The position numbers and the translations under genes are program-made. A stretch of 64,000 bases of DNA from Butyriboletus loyo. Lineage: Eukaryota > Basidiomycota > Agaricomycetes > Boletales > Boletaceae. Below the pieces are notes generated by a model, which searched no databases, had not been told where the DNA came from, and worked only from the letters and a program-made list of their open reading frames with translations. Where the stretch lies: the NCBI GenBank assembly GCA_038093515.1, contig JBBPSI010000021.1, positions 155,667 to 219,666 of the forward strand, read 5' to 3'. Below, in pieces: positions 35,732 through 48,353 of the stretch. Within the stretch, counting starts at the first letter, position 1. The number at the start of each line of letters is the position of its first letter.

Positions 35732-37229
35732 TTAATCTCGCATCCTCGCTGGTACGAACCGTCGCAGTACAACTTCCCGTACAGTGTAATGTGCGAAACA
35801 AGCTGGTGACGATAAAACGTCTTCCGACACCCTGGATCGCGCAGGAATGGTCACGTATGACAAGACAAGGGTCTATAGCGTGCAACCATGAGATGACTAT
35901 CAGCCTCGGCAAACAGGGTAAACCTAACCTTTTGAACTTGCGAATTTACTCTGTTGATCGTGCTGAGCCACGACCATGAGAAAGGGGATGTGTTGGCCAA
36001 GTCGAAAGGCGATTCGTCTCGGTCGGCAGGGTCTTCGTACACCGGACACAGCACGATCGCGAATCTAGGGGCATCGGACATCAGTATGTCGCTTTTTCCC
36101 GCCTGTAACCGAGTGGGAAGGAAGGGGAAGAAGGGGGCTCACTCTGCGTGCGAAAAGATCGGACCACGCTTGTAGAGCAGATAGTCGACGCAAAATTTGA
36201 TACCACTTTTGATGACCCAACCGAGGGACCTGTAATGGTGGTAGATGACGTAGTTTACCAGGAACGGGTTGTCGAACCGACGGTGCTGGAGTGGGTCGAG
36301 AGACGGTGCGAGGGTCAAAGAGGGTAAATATACGTTTTGGAAAGCGTTCCATATCTGTGGTAGGGTTAGGGTATCACCCTGATTGATGAAAAGTGAGAAG
36401 GAGGATACATGGGGTCGTCAAACGCGGTGGCTCACGTTATCTGGGTTCGAGATGGAAAGACAATCGAGATTCCATAGGAGAAAGAATGCCTCTTGGACGG
36501 TGAGTTGGAGGTGCTCCACGTTCTCTATCGGCTCTTCGTCGCCCTCGCCGTCGTCTTCCCCCTCGCCGTCGTCCTCTTCCGCCTTGGAGGGGTCTTCGCC
36601 CGACTGTGTTCCGTCTTTCGGCTTCCAAGTCGCAGCAGAGGGGATCATACGCGTTCCATCCGCGGCGTAAATCATAGACACGATACGACCTTGCTGGAAC
36701 GCTGCCTCTGCTTCGGCGGCGGCAGCAGCCATCGCCTTTGCCCGATCAAGCTTGAACTGTTTTCGTTCCGCCCTGCGCTTCGCGGTGACTTCTTCAGACG
36801 TCATCACACCTAAGCCAAACACCCTTATGCTGAGCCAAAACCCTTTGGCAAGCGGAGGAGCGCGTGCGCAATCTCACCTTTTTTCGCTAGCTTCCTCGCG
36901 TTGATCTGCCTTGCCAACCAACTGGGTTCGCTCCTGGAGAGATCGCCCTTGCCAAAGAACCCCCGCTGCCAGAGCACCTTCGCGTCTTTCATGTCGAGCA
37001 CCCATACCGAACGCGTAGCGACGTCCAGGACGCCTTGGCAGTGTGGGTTGAGAATGTCGGACACGTAGGAGACGCCAAAACAGTTGAGCGTTTTGCGGAG
37101 GAACGAAGGTTGGGAGGGTTCATTGAGGATAATTGGGAGGGGGTGGGCATAGATGCGGTTGTTTTCCGTGCGCCGTGCGGACGATTTCTGGGACGGTTTG
37201 GAGCGGCTGGATGGCTGGATCAACGACAT
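35732..37229 (-). CDS. SEN2: tRNA-splicing endonuclease subunit Sen2
   Basis: About five exons. The start is at ATG 37229 ([14 protein letters not shown]), since upstream in-frame codons lack an ATG. Blocks include [21 protein letters not shown], then [20 protein letters not shown] after splicing. An acidic run ([14 protein letters not shown]) follows, then [16 protein letters not shown]. The catalytic domain reads [72 protein letters not shown] and a final [16 protein letters not shown]. Sen2 cuts the 5' splice site of nuclear tRNA introns with Sen34, Sen15 and Sen54. The family His lies in FSHAEF. The stop is TAA at 35732-35734. Confidence 0.9.
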
Positions 37230-37429
37230 GGTCACTTTGGTTACCAACAGAGGTTTTTGGTGTCAGTCTGGGTTCATGAGTCGTTGAGAAGACAATGATC
37301 AGAACGACTGTCTTCTGATCACGAAATTTTAGACCTGGTTTGGGGAGACGGTCGCACAGTAGTTGGGAAGTCAACTTCACCAAGGCTCAGCAGCCCTCTA
37401 CAACGACTACGGCTACAACCTTGGCCGTC

Positions 37430-38650
37430 ACTCACATTGTCGTCAGCTCAGGCCAGCTCACCGTGACATCCCCCCCGCCGAAAAGCCATGCACGATGCCC
37501 TATTGATTTCTGAGGTACTCAGCGCCACTTTTGATTATCTAGCAGCAGACATGGCAGTGCCCAAATGTACTCGGAAAGCAGGTCGGCGGGCTCCAGCGGC
37601 GCTTGAACGTTGAACTACTACTTATCTGCAAAGATTTTACAGTCCTTGTGGTTTCGCACCACGCTACCCCCAACCTTCGCGCTGGATTACACAGCGATCG
37701 GCTCTGTCCGTTTGCTCCTCGGCTCCTCACTCGTTCATCTTCAGGTGTGGCTGGACAGTGGTAACCACAGTTCTGTTCTGGGATTGCTCGAGTGTTACCC
37801 CAAACCTCAAGTCGCTCTGCTTCGGCCATCTAGGTCGCTTTCCGCATGTGACAGGCTATCTGCCGCTCCCCAGAGTTGGAGATTCTGACTTGTGATCTCA
37901 TCGATGAAGTGGCCTTGAACCATGTCGCTGGATCCCGTCGTCTCAAACAGTTCATAGCCAAATTGTTCAATTACGAACCAGATAATCCCTCCGATGGCCC
38001 TCCTTTCGAGAACTTGGGCGTCCTTGAGCTTCATGTCGAAGATCTTTCCTCCATTATCCCATACTTGCAAGCGCACCACCAGCCGTTCGAAGAAGTCTCC
38101 TTCGCCTTTCGTGTGTTTGTTGAACCTGGGTTGCTTCATGAGTTCTTCACCGCCCTCAGTTCAGCTACGCGTCGGGGAACTCTGCCACGGGATCAAGCAT
38201 TCCTCCACGAGTCTGGGAAGATGTAGAACATGTTGACTTTCGGGTTTTGAGTCCACTGATGTCCTTCAATCATCAAGCTTTCGACGTCGACGTTAGCAAT
38301 TCGATTTCCTTGAGCGACGACGGACCCGCTCAGTTGTTCAAGCATGACACGAGCTGGAGACTTTCTGTCTCAATCAACACAGCGGCTGGGATGCAACAAA
38401 CATCCCATCGTTGACAGAGGACGACTCATCGATTCATAACACGACCACACGAGGCTCGTGCTCTCGAACTCACCCATTCGACGGCTGGTCGCAAGAGTTG
38501 CGTAGTTTTTATTCGAGCACCTTCTCATCCTGCCAGTTGAGTGGTTCCGTTTCAATGGACAATCGTCGCCTAATGATCGAGAGTTGTGGAAGGAAGTCGC
38601 CCTGTAGATTGAAGATATCAACGGTCGGGCCCGCGTCCAGATTCGACCGA
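37430..38650 (+). pseudogene. F-box gene relic, copy A
   Basis: ATG at about 37488 opens MHDALLISEVLSA, the usual start of basidiomycete F-box proteins, but the frame soon stops. Downstream is a stretch of leucine-rich text, LTCDLIDEVALNHVAGSRRL and LGVLELHVEDLSSIIPYL, in another frame. The copy shares promoter, start and body with copy B at 40320-41885. Compared with copy B it lacks a block after the F-box and has several frame breaks. It is best seen as a decayed duplicate rather than a gene with introns. Confidence 0.7.
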
Positions 38651-38885
38651 TGGTGAGTTAAAGTTCATGTAACTACAGTCTCTACAAGATGCGTAACATG
38701 TAGGTATTCGACTCATTGGCACATTTGGTTAGCGGCAGCCGTAAGAGGTTTTTTATGTTAGTCTAGACTCATTTGAGTCACTCTCGGAGAAACAGTGTTT
38801 GGGACTTCGATAAGACTTGGGTACTACAATGAATCAACAACCCTCTGCAACGACACCGGCTACAACCTACGATAGACACATGGTA

Positions 38886-40094
38886 TCAGAAACCAAAGAT
38901 TTCGTCGATCTCGTCAATTTTCTTCATTGTCTTCTTGAGCTGAGACTTCTGAACTACCTTTACAACGGCGGTTTTCGATGCTTGCGCAGTGTCACGGTCG
39001 CCAGCTGATCACAAATTCATTAGCAAAAGAAATTACACATGCCATTATCCATGCCGTTTGTGGGATGACACGAAGGAGGCACAACTCGCATCTCCAACGT
39101 TTCTTCTGTCTTCGTGCTTAAATCTTCACCGGCCGATGTTGGGGTGTCGGTTGCCTCACAACGAGAAATACGTTTCCCCGTGTCTTCCGGTGGGGCGTCG
39201 AGGTCAACATGTGGGGGGCGCGACATCTCTGGTTCCGAGGGGGGTTGCTGGAAAGTCGTCGCATGCGTACCTGTTGGCTGTGAGTCTGTCAGAGCACGTC
39301 ACTTGTGGGCTGAAGACATGTTCACATGAATGATCACTAACAGGCGGTTGCACGTCAATACGCTCAGTTGAAGGGCTTCTTCAAGCTCTGATGATAATAC
39401 AAACATCCGAGAAGATATGGCAGCAAACAGGATAATAAGCTGGACGAAAGCACCAGCTTGCATGGCCAGTGTGAAATGACTAAAAGGTAGATCAGGGCTT
39501 GATCCAAGTTCCACAAAAAGCTCGTTGAACTCACCGGTACGCTTTCTCGAGGCGCTCTCGCATCTGTAGAGTTTGAGTCGGGTCAAAAATAAGATTCCTT
39601 TAAAAAAATCTCACTTTATGAACCAGGGTAGAACAGGCTGTCAATCTCTCCGCCAAAAAGTAAATATATGGTTTCTCGGGTACATGGCTCCAGGAACTCC
39701 TCAGCGCCTTTTGACTGGATGAAAGCGTTCAGTAGGCGCAGTGCAAGGTCGTCGTGTTTACCCACTCGTTCGTATGCTCCAGACCAACAAACGAAGCGCG
39801 GAGAAGATCTACGCGTTCCAAGATATCCAACTCACTCAACCGTCGACCATAACGCCTCATTTCGGGTACACGCTTGAAGAAGAGGGCCATGCGATGTTGA
39901 TTTTTGCACTTGTAATATAACCTTTCGAGCGTCCGCAGTTCGTCCTTGAAACAGTTCAGTGCCGATTTGAGACGACGCGAACAGAGTCTGAGGTCCTTTA
40001 GAATGGCATCGATTTCTTTGTGATGGACGTGTGCGAGGGTACTTCTCGGGACGGTCGAGATCGTCACCGGCGATCGGTGTCGTTTTACAGACAT
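38886..40094 (-). CDS. Nepro/Rmp1-like protein, possible RNase MRP partner
   Basis: The start is taken at ATG 40094 (MSVKRHRSPVTIS), which leads directly into the family core. Motifs: LKDLRLCSRRLKSALNCF, ELRTLERLYYKCKNQHRMAL, VPEMRRYGRRLSELDILERV. After splicing come ALRSSWSHVPEKPYIYFLAE, LVHKMRERLEKAYRHF and GAFVQLIILFAAISSRMF. The C-terminus is a basic tail ending KIDEIDEIFGF, the typical end of fungal members. The NQHR box is shared by Nepro and yeast Rmp1, an RNase MRP subunit. The role in rRNA processing in the nucleolus is inferred from these relatives. The middle exons between 39300 and 38960 are not fully resolved. The gene sits between the two F-box relics, which are not related to it. 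Confidence 0.75.
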
Positions 40095-40319
40095 GGTCAC
40101 CTGCAAGACCCAGAAATTCGAGTCTTGTGGTGGAGGGTAGCGAATGAGATTCGCAGCTGTGGATGATATTGTTGGTTCCGCTACAACATCCACCCGAGAG
40201 GCCGTCACGCGAGTTGGTGTTGGTGCAGGTGCAGGTAATTCAATAAATAATGTCGGGATGGCGCAGAGCAGCGCCAGGTTCCACAAGGATATCTCGATTG
40301 GGCCGTCACTCACATCGTT

Positions 40320-41885
40320 GCTTGGGCCAGCTCATCGTGACATCCTCCCCGCCGAAAAGCCATGCACGATGCCCTGTTGATTTCTGAGGTACTCAGCGCC
40401 ATCTTTGACCATCTGGCAGAAGACACAGTGCGGCATCCAAGATCCTTTTATGCTCGGAAAGCTGGTCGGCGGGCTCTAGCGGCGCTTGCAAGAACTTGTC
40501 GTGCCTTCTCCGAACCTGCACTCGACGCTCTTTAGCGCAGGCTGTACACCTCGTGCGGTGTGTGCCTACCAAAGCTCTGTATGACGATACAACAGTGGAT
40601 GGAGCATAGGTACTAATGGCATTTCTTGCTAGCATCATATACACAATGCTTGACCCGCTTTCACTCAACGAAGAAAAGTGGAACATTGTATCACGCTACG
40701 CCCCTCGTGTCCAAGAATTAACGCTCGAGAAATATCCGTGATATTTTTGCAGTCCTTATGGTTTCGCACCACGCTGCTGCTGCCCAACCTCCGTGAACTT
40801 TCCTAGATTACACAGCGATTGGCTCTGTCCGTTTGCTCCTCGGCCTTCACTCGTTCATCTTCAGGTGTGGCTGGACAGTGGTGACCACAGTTCTGTTCTG
40901 GGATTGCTCGAGTGTTACCCCAAACCTCAAGTCGCTCTGCTTCGGCCATCTTGGTCGCTTTCCGCATGTGAAAGCCACAATCTCGCATGCTATCTGCCGC
41001 TCCCCGGAGTTGAAGATTCTGACTTGTGATCTCATCGATGAAGTGGCCTTGAACCATATCGCTGGATCCCGTCGTCTCAAACAGTTCACAGTCAAGTTGC
41101 TCAATTACGAACCAGATCATCCGAAGAGGCTTGCTGGTTATAGTTCCCCCGATGGCCTTCCTTTCGAGGATTTGCGCGTCCTTGAGCTTCATGTCGAAGA
41201 TCTTTCCTCCATTACCCCATACTTGAAAGCGCACCACCAGCCATTCGAAGAGGCTTCCTTCGCCTTTCGTGTGTTTGCCAAACCTGGGTTGCTTCATGAA
41301 TTCTTTACCGCCCTTGGTTCAGCTACGCGTCGGGGAATTTTGCGACGAATCAGGCCCAGGTTTCTCTCCACGAGTTAAAAGATCTTCGCAGCACGTTGGT
41401 TTTCGGGTTTTGAGCCCAGTGATGACCTTTAATCTCTACGCGTTCGAAGTCAACCTTGACAATTCAGTTTCCTTAAACACCGACGAACTTGCTCAGTTGG
41501 TTCAAGCATGGCCTGAGCTGGGGACTTTCTGTCTCAATCGACACAGCGGGTGGGGATCCATCCGGATGCCAACAGTGACGGAAGGGCCTGCTGTCGCGCG
41601 ACGCCCAAAGCTACGTAATCTTGGAATGTCCGACGATGCAAGGAACATCCCATCGCTGACAGAGGGCGAGTCGTCGATCCGTAACACGGCCATCACGAGG
41701 CTCGTGCTCGCGAACTCGCCCATCGGACGACCGGTCACAAGAGTTGTACAGTTTTTACTCGCTGACCGCGCTGCTGGCATGGAATGGACAACCGTCGCAT
41801 GGTTATGGACAGCTGTGGGAGGAGGTTGTCACGCAGCTTGAAGCGCGTCCAGATTCAAGCGACAGCGAGATGGAGTTTATGTAGC
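40320..41885 (+). pseudogene. F-box gene relic, copy B
   Basis: ATG at about 40364 opens MHDALLISEVLSAIFDHLAE, then LAALARTCRAFSEPALDAL. This is a basidiomycete F-box, but the next codon is TAG where the family has Trp (ALDALW). Further on, the text passes through several frames: LDPLSLNEEKWNIVSRYAP, LELHVEDLSSITPYLKAHH, FEEASFAFRVFAKPGLL and a final NTDELAQLVQAWPELGTF. It is longer than copy A and keeps the block that copy A lost. Copy A plus its upstream 60 bp align to this copy. F-box proteins select substrates for SCF ubiquitin ligases; neither copy is likely to work. Confidence 0.7.
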
Positions 41886-41991
41886 TACTCAAGATGCATT
41901 GTACTACAACTAGTACATATATCGTACTTTTCCACGGGTCGCGACTACGACACTGACTTGCTTGGTACGATCTCGGTCAACATTTGAACGT

Positions 41992-44495
41992 ATGTCCGAC
42001 AAGCGGAGAGCAGAGATCGAGGCGAAGCGAGCCAAACTCGCAGAGCTGAGAAAGGCCAGAGCGGACAGACAACGCGCCGAAACCGAGAGACGTCAGTCCG
42101 AGGTAACCTTGCTCCCATTCTGTTTCTTTTGGTGATCCATCTAACATTCGACGTCCTAGACCATCGGCCCATCCACTGCTTTGCGTCGTGATGTCGACGA
42201 CCTCGTCAACGCGCTCGTTGGCGCGAGCAGAGGAGGCTTTGACAGTGCTGGGGACGTCACTCCCTCGTCTTCGTTGTCCGGCACGCCGCCTCGCCAATCT
42301 GCACTGCTCCACTCAAGCTCGGCTTTATCACCTTCTGGTCGCGTCAGTCGACAAAGCGATGTGGGTTCGGATAGGCTCAGTATGGGAACGACCATGGTGG
42401 CATCTACAAACTCGGCCACGGAACATGTCATGGAGCGGTATGTTGGTCGTTGGCCTTTCCCCCCCTGCTTTGATGAATAAGGCTGTGATGGCAATCGAAG
42501 GACTTTGACTCCCCGGTATATAGATCTCATTGATGTGGAGCAAGAGCTTTTTGAGCTTCCGCAACGCGTACGTCCCCTCGCCTTTGACAATACAAATCGT
42601 GGATCTCATACGGTCGAGCGTATAGGAACGCGTGATCTACAATAAAGAAGTTCAAACCTCGGCCGTCGAGCCTGAAACTCCTTCCATCTCCGAGGAAGAC
42701 ATCCGACAACAGATACTACGTGAACGCGAGCGTGAAATGGAAGCGGATCGCATTTCTCGGGAAAAAGAGCTAGAGGAAGAGAGCGTACAACTCGAGAAAG
42801 AGATTGAGCAAGAAATCCGAGGTTGGGTTTGACTGCTTTTGAGTTGCATGACCCTACTCATTTGGTTTGCACGTGCTCGCTCTATCAGACCTGACGGAAG
42901 AGGAACGGACAAGCATCTTGACTGCGCCGGAATTCCTTGATTTCGTCGAGCAGTCGTCAAAGATTGTCCAGCGGGCATTGAATGACGGATATGATTACAT
43001 TCGTGATTACACCATTGGCACGGAAACGAACGGGTGAGTCTGCATGCTGCCGGGCTCCCGAGGGAATGACCGTTGTCTGCAGTGATGATTCGGAAGGCAA
43101 GCGAGTAAAACGCGTGTGCGCATTCTACGATGAACGTTATGGGAAGAACCGTTCGATAACCGATGTTGACTGGTCACCCAAGGTGAAAATTTTGTGATGT
43201 TTGAGACGCGTGTCTGACTCGATTGCAGTATCCTGAGCTCAGTGTGGCTTCGTATAACAAGAACCCGGCCGCGTTGAACGAGCCTGATGGTATTGTTGCA
43301 GTCTGGAATCTGCACTTGTTGGAGAGACCAGAATTCGTGTTTCATTCCCAGGTTGGTAAGCCCTGTACGTGTTTGATCGTTGGGCTAATAGTGGCGTGAA
43401 CGACAGTCGGATGTCTTGTCCGTTACGTTCTCACCGTTTCATTCTAATCTTATATTCGGTGGCACGTACTCGGGGCAAATATTACTTTGGGACACGCGAT
43501 CAAAGCATTTGCCGGTGCTAAAGACGCCATTGTCTGCGGCTGGGCATACACACCCTGTGTATGCGATGCAGATGGTTGGTACACAGAACGCACACAATCT
43601 TATCACGAGCAGCACAGATGGTACGGTCTGCTCGTGGCTCGTGGACATGCTTGCGCAGCCCCAGGTACCCGTTTTTTGTTTTTGTTTTGGGAGAGCGACA
43701 GGTGACATCGACTGGACAGGAAACGCTAGAGTTGATTCACGCTGGCCACAACAAGACGGGGGAGGTGGCTGTGACTACACTGGACTTTCCCGACAACGAA
43801 ACGACGACGTTTTGGGTGGGTACTGAGGAGGGGAATGTGTATCAGGCGAACCGATATGATCGCGCTGGGGCGAAAGCAGGACTGAATCAGTATGACATCT
43901 ACAAGGGCCATGCTGGGCCGGTTATGGGCCTTCACTTCCACCCGCTGGTGGGACCGGTTGATTTTTCTGATCTGTTTCTCACAGCTAGCGTGGACTGGAC
44001 GGTGAAGCTATGGCGGGCCAAGAGTCTTGCGAAGCCATCGACGGCAGCGCATGCGATTGCACCCATTTATTCGTTCGACGAGGCGGATGATTACGTGTAC
44101 GATGTCAAGTGGCATCCCACACAGCCAGCCTTGTTTGGGACCGTGGACGGGTCGGGTAAGTTTGACTTGTGGAATCTGAACACGGACACGGAGGTGCGTC
44201 GTGGATTGACTTTTTGCGACGGTGGAGCTGAGTGGATGTGCAGGTGCCTGTGGTATCTACGAGCGTTGTGTCTGGACGGGCGATCAACAGGGTGGAGTGG
44301 GATCGGAAGGACGGACGACGGGTGGCGCTGGGGGGGAGCGACGGGAAGCTGTACGTGTATGATATTGGGGACATGGCGCTGGCGAGAGAGTCGGAGTGGA
44401 CGGACCTGCAAAAGACGATTGCGGGACTGGCGGGAGCGGGGCAAACGAACGGGGCAACTGATGGGGATGGGACACGGATTATTGCTGGACGTTAG
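41992..44495 (+). CDS. cytoplasmic dynein intermediate chain
   Basis: About eight exons. The N-terminus [20 protein letters not shown] is the charged coiled coil that binds dynactin p150. A Ser/Thr-rich linker is followed by [13 protein letters not shown], a dynein light chain (LC8/Tctex) binding type segment. Then come [58 protein letters not shown] and [22 protein letters not shown]40 repeats continue with [90 protein letters not shown] and [16 protein letters not shown]. The start codon 41992 gives the family's usual opening. The protein links cargo and regulators to the dynein motor on microtubules. Confidence 0.92.
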
Positions 44496-44555
44496 TTCCG
44501 TCGCGGAGGGCCGATTTGATGTCGCTTTATTAAGATTGCAATTAAAAGCCATTTC

Positions 44556-46487
44556 ATGTCTGCCCTCTTCTTCAAGTCCATTTCATCTCGATTTCGTCCC
44601 CTCCCCGTTCGTCATCTTCACCGAACAGTCATGCCACACTTTGTCCAGGAACCCCACAAGTACGTTCTCCCGCTCATCTTCACCACCCCGTACTCATTCA
44701 TTCGTCAAGGCTGTTACTGTGAGTCCGTCCCCATCTGACCCCGCACAGTTCCCCATTCAGACCCCAGCATCCCCGGCCCGATCGAACTCACCGATGAGGT
44801 CTGTTCTCTGCTCCACGCTCCACGCCGTCCCTCATCCCGCACCTCCAGGTCCTCTATGCAAATGCCCATCCCGCCATGTCCCACATGTCCCCCGATTTCT
44901 CCTCCGCCTTCGCAGACTGCATCCGCATGACCAGGTCCGTTCCTTTTACGGCATCCGTGCCCATGCTCGTTCATGCCTCGACGATCCAGGTCCATATTGT
45001 ATACCTCTGATGGTCAACCTTTCTTGATTGCGGGCTCGGGTACCCTGGGTTGGGATCAGGTTCGCCCTCCGTCGCCCTTTCCCCCCCTCGGCTTGACTTT
45101 GTCCAAAGGTGTCAGCTAACCTCGTCGAACCGGGCGAGAACGTCCTCGTCTTGAACTGCGGCTACTTTGCCGAGGGGTTCGTTGACTGGTTGGTTCTGCC
45201 ACGTTCACGGTTCCCAGCGCAACGATAACCTTGGCATCATTAGCTTGGAGGTGTATGGAGCAAAGGTCGACCAGCTCAAGGCTGAAATCGGTGGTACGGT
45301 CAAGCAGTCCGACATCGAAGCCGCTCTCAAGCAGAAAAAGTACAAACTCATCACCGTCACCCATGTGGACACTTCAACAGGTCCGTTGTTTCGTGATCTC
45401 TGCGTTCTTCACGTCATTGACATCCATGTCAGCTGTCCTTTCCGATATCAAAGCCGTCGCAGAGCTGGTTCGGAACGTGTCACCGGAGACACTGGTGCGT
45501 GGTATCCACTGCTAGTAGACTACGACTCCATCCAGCTCCTCCAGGTCGTGGTCGACGCCGTTTGTTCCGTTGCGAGCGAGGAGATTCAGATGGACGCCTG
45601 GGGCATCGACGTCGTCCTAACAGCCAGCCAAAAGGGTCTCGGCGCTCCACCTGGTCTCAGCATAGTCGTAGTAAGCCGCAAGGCTCTCAAAGTACGTCAA
45701 TCCCCCATTTCTTTCTTCGCTTCGAACTCGCACCCTGTCCAGGTTTTCGAGGACAGATCGACAGCCGTGACGTCGTATTATGCTAGCTGGAAAAAGTAAG
45801 GCTATCGCTCTCCCTTCTCCTTGTCTCATTCCTTTCGACCATGATCTAGGTGGCTCCCTGTCATGAAACAATACGAACGCAACAGTGCCGCCTACTTTGC
45901 TACCCCACCCGTCAACCTCATCTACGCCTACCGTGCCTCGCTCGTCCAGATCACTCAAGGTCCTCTATCCCTTCAAGACCGATTCAAAGCACACAAAGAT
46001 GCCAGAAGACGCCTCCAGAAAGGCGCAGAGGCTCTTGGGTTCACGAACGTTCCTCTAAGCGAAGAGATCTCAGCTAACGGCATGTCCGCCGTACGTCGGT
46101 TTCCTCCATCTCGCTTTCCCTGCCATTGTTCATCCTTTGTCTCCCTCGAACAGTTCTACTTCCCCAAGGGAATTGTCACAGGCGATATCATACCCCGTCT
46201 TTTGAGGAAAGACATCGTGGTTGCTGGTGGTATACACTCTAGTATCAAAGGTTCGTTGAGAATGATATAGGCATCTTCTACCCTTTGTTGATCACCTCTC
46301 ATAGCCAAGTATTTCCGTGTTGGGCACGTCTCTTCATCTGCACGCTCGGTTATCGCATACACTAACGGTTGTTTTCCCGAACAGACACATGGGTGTCAGC
46401 GTCGCCGACCCCGAGCGAGGTGACATCGACAGGGTCTTGAAGGTGTTGACGGAGGCGCTCCAGGAAGCTAGAGATGCCAGTGCATAA
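44556..46487 (+). CDS. AGX1: alanine-glyoxylate aminotransferase (class V)
   Basis: About eight exons. The start MSALFFKSISSRFRPLPVRH is Arg-rich and resembles a mitochondrial presequence. IPGPIELTDEV, NAHPAMSHMSPDFSSAF and GSGTLGWDQVSANLVEPG follow. PLP-fold blocks are VDAVCSVASEEIQMDAWGI (Asp contact to the pyridine ring) and LTASQKGLGAPPGLS, with the Schiff-base lysine in SQK. C-terminal blocks are KWLPVMKQYERNSAAYFATP and YFRVGHMGV. The enzyme makes glycine and pyruvate from glyoxylate and alanine. The stop is TAA at 46485-46487. Splice joints around 44660-44760 have alternatives. Confidence 0.9.
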
Positions 46488-47203
46488 TTAGGCATCTAGG
46501 TAGAAATCGAAGGCAACCACGCACATGACCCCAGCCCTGTGACATTTACATCGTCATGTCTGGTTACTCTCATGAAATGATAGCACGTTTTGGAATCGAG
46601 CGGCCTGCGACTGACCCAGCTTTTTCACAGCGGCTTCAATCTGCGCTGTCTTGTCTTGTCGCGCTAGTGCAGGAGGAGACGTGCCTTTTACATTAGGTCA
46701 TACTTCCTGATGATGCTAACGATCGTAATCAATCTACGTCCGTTGCTATCACAGAAGACTGATGCTGCCTCGTGCACGACATCGATCAACGCTGGTGATA
46801 AAAATGGCTTGACTTCGTGTGGACAGACTTTTTAACGTCGTGGTCGATAATGATATCTCGGACGTGCCTTTCGCACCCGCGTTCCGTTTGTGACTATTAA
46901 ATTTGCCATCCGCACCGCACACGACTCACACACATCTCTGGGTCTGGCCGGTCTTCGTACGATGCACAACGTGAACTGGTGGTCCACCAAGTGGCAAGCG
47001 GTCGAACGGCAGAATTAGTAGTAGGTGCTTGAGATCGCAAGTTGAACGAATCTTTGGGCTCACAAATGTTGGTTTCCCAAGCCTCGCTGTGAGACTCTGA
47101 AATGTTCCCTGGTCGACGTTCAAATAAACCAGTGCTAACCCCAAAAAGAAAGTCGCGCATAACAGATGAAGCAGTGATCGGAGTTAAGCCACATGAAAGC
47201 AAA

Positions 47204-47303
47204 AGTGCACGAGAAATTCAGCAGCTCTACAAACGCCGATTTTGCTCCGATCGCAGTTTATTACCACCCGCCGCGCCGCGCTTCGAGCAATTCACAACCG
47301 CAC
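47204..47303 (+). repeat. repeat module D1-E1
   Basis: Two adjacent modules. D1 (47204-47252) recurs in the same orientation at 48456-48504 with five mismatches in 49 bp. E1 (47249-47303) recurs inverted at 48354-48408 with two mismatches in 55 bp. On the minus strand D1 reads IGAKSAFVELLNFSCT and its copy reads IGTKSVFAELLNSSCT, so it may once have been coding. Confidence 0.7.
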
Positions 47304-48205
47304 ACACACTTTTTTCATCCGATCGCACCCGCCGTGCCATGGAAGTTGCGGCTCAGTGAATTATAGTATATCTTACTCACCACTGGCCAATGCGTTCAAT
47401 GTATCCCCACCCTCATCCCCACACAGCCACGTGGAAGTTCTAGGTAGGATGTGAGCCAACCCAGAACTAGGCCTTCGTGCGAGAGCTCAGCCGATGCCGA
47501 CACCGTGAGCTTCTCTCAGAGCTCGACATTGTTCAGGTTGCTACAGATAAGATGGGCTGCAGGTCTCTCTTCCTGCAGTTTCCCTTTCTTCCCTGTGCTC
47601 TCTCTTTCACTTTATCACACCCACCCACCCTTCGTGCCTGTCCTTCCGCCCGCCTTTCGTCTTCCAACCGGCCCTTTTTCAGTGCGATTCGACCCTCCCA
47701 AGCGCTCAGAAGGTCAGGTTCCCCAGTTCTCACTGATCCTTTTCTCTCCTTGCGCTTTTCTTGGGTTTCCTCGCCCAGTCATGTGACTTTAGTTTTTGAC
47801 TCTGATTGGTTGCCAATGATCACGTGACCTGATGTTTCGTGGGCAACAATCCACTTGACTGGCCTTCCCCACACATACTTGCAAAATCTAGCATCTAGAT
47901 TTTTCGTGCTCTTCTCTGCATCATCTCCTTGTTCACACTTGTCTGTTGTGCCCAGCACAATCTAAGTTCTCATTCATTCCTTTCGTAGCATAGTGTATCC
48001 AAGCAACACTACTCATTCTTCTCATCTCATCTTGCTGAGCAACCACCTCATGAAGGATGGCCCTCGCCCTCTTGCTCCCTTGCCCTTCTGTCTTTTCCTT
48101 ATTGCCCTCCCTTGACCCTGCCCTCACCTTCACGCACTCGCCCTCACCCTGCTGTCACCATCGCCATTGCCCTCAACAAATATGCATGTGTAGTATAGCT
48201 ATATG

Positions 48206-48263
48206 ACAGACCCTTGGGTAAACCTGTGGTGGGTCTGTACCCTAGTGGGGTACGGGTTTACCC
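48206..48263. repeat. interleaved inverted repeats
   Basis: Three pairs of perfect inverted repeats: ACAGACCC (48206-48213) with GGGTCTGT (48231-48238), GGGTAAACC (48216-48224) with GGTTTACCC (48255-48263), and GTACCC (48237-48242) with GGGTAC (48248-48253). The first two pairs cross, so they cannot both fold as simple hairpins. Confidence 0.7.
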
Positions 48264-48353
48264 CTGCAGTTCACTATATACAGTTGGTGTAACTTTGACT
48301 ACATACATGTGACGTGTATTATAATATTCTTTCTACCCATATTGCAAGAAATT

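Noticed and set aside
35380..35979. Plus-strand open frame of 199 codons between THP3-type gene and SEN2
   Set aside because: It overlaps the last exons of the well supported Sen2 gene on the other strand, and its composition is not protein-like.
43561..45027. Long plus-strand open frame of 488 codons
   Set aside because: It starts out of frame in the dynein intermediate chain gene, enters its frame through intron text and then runs past the real stop into the next gene's promoter and exons. It is not a gene.
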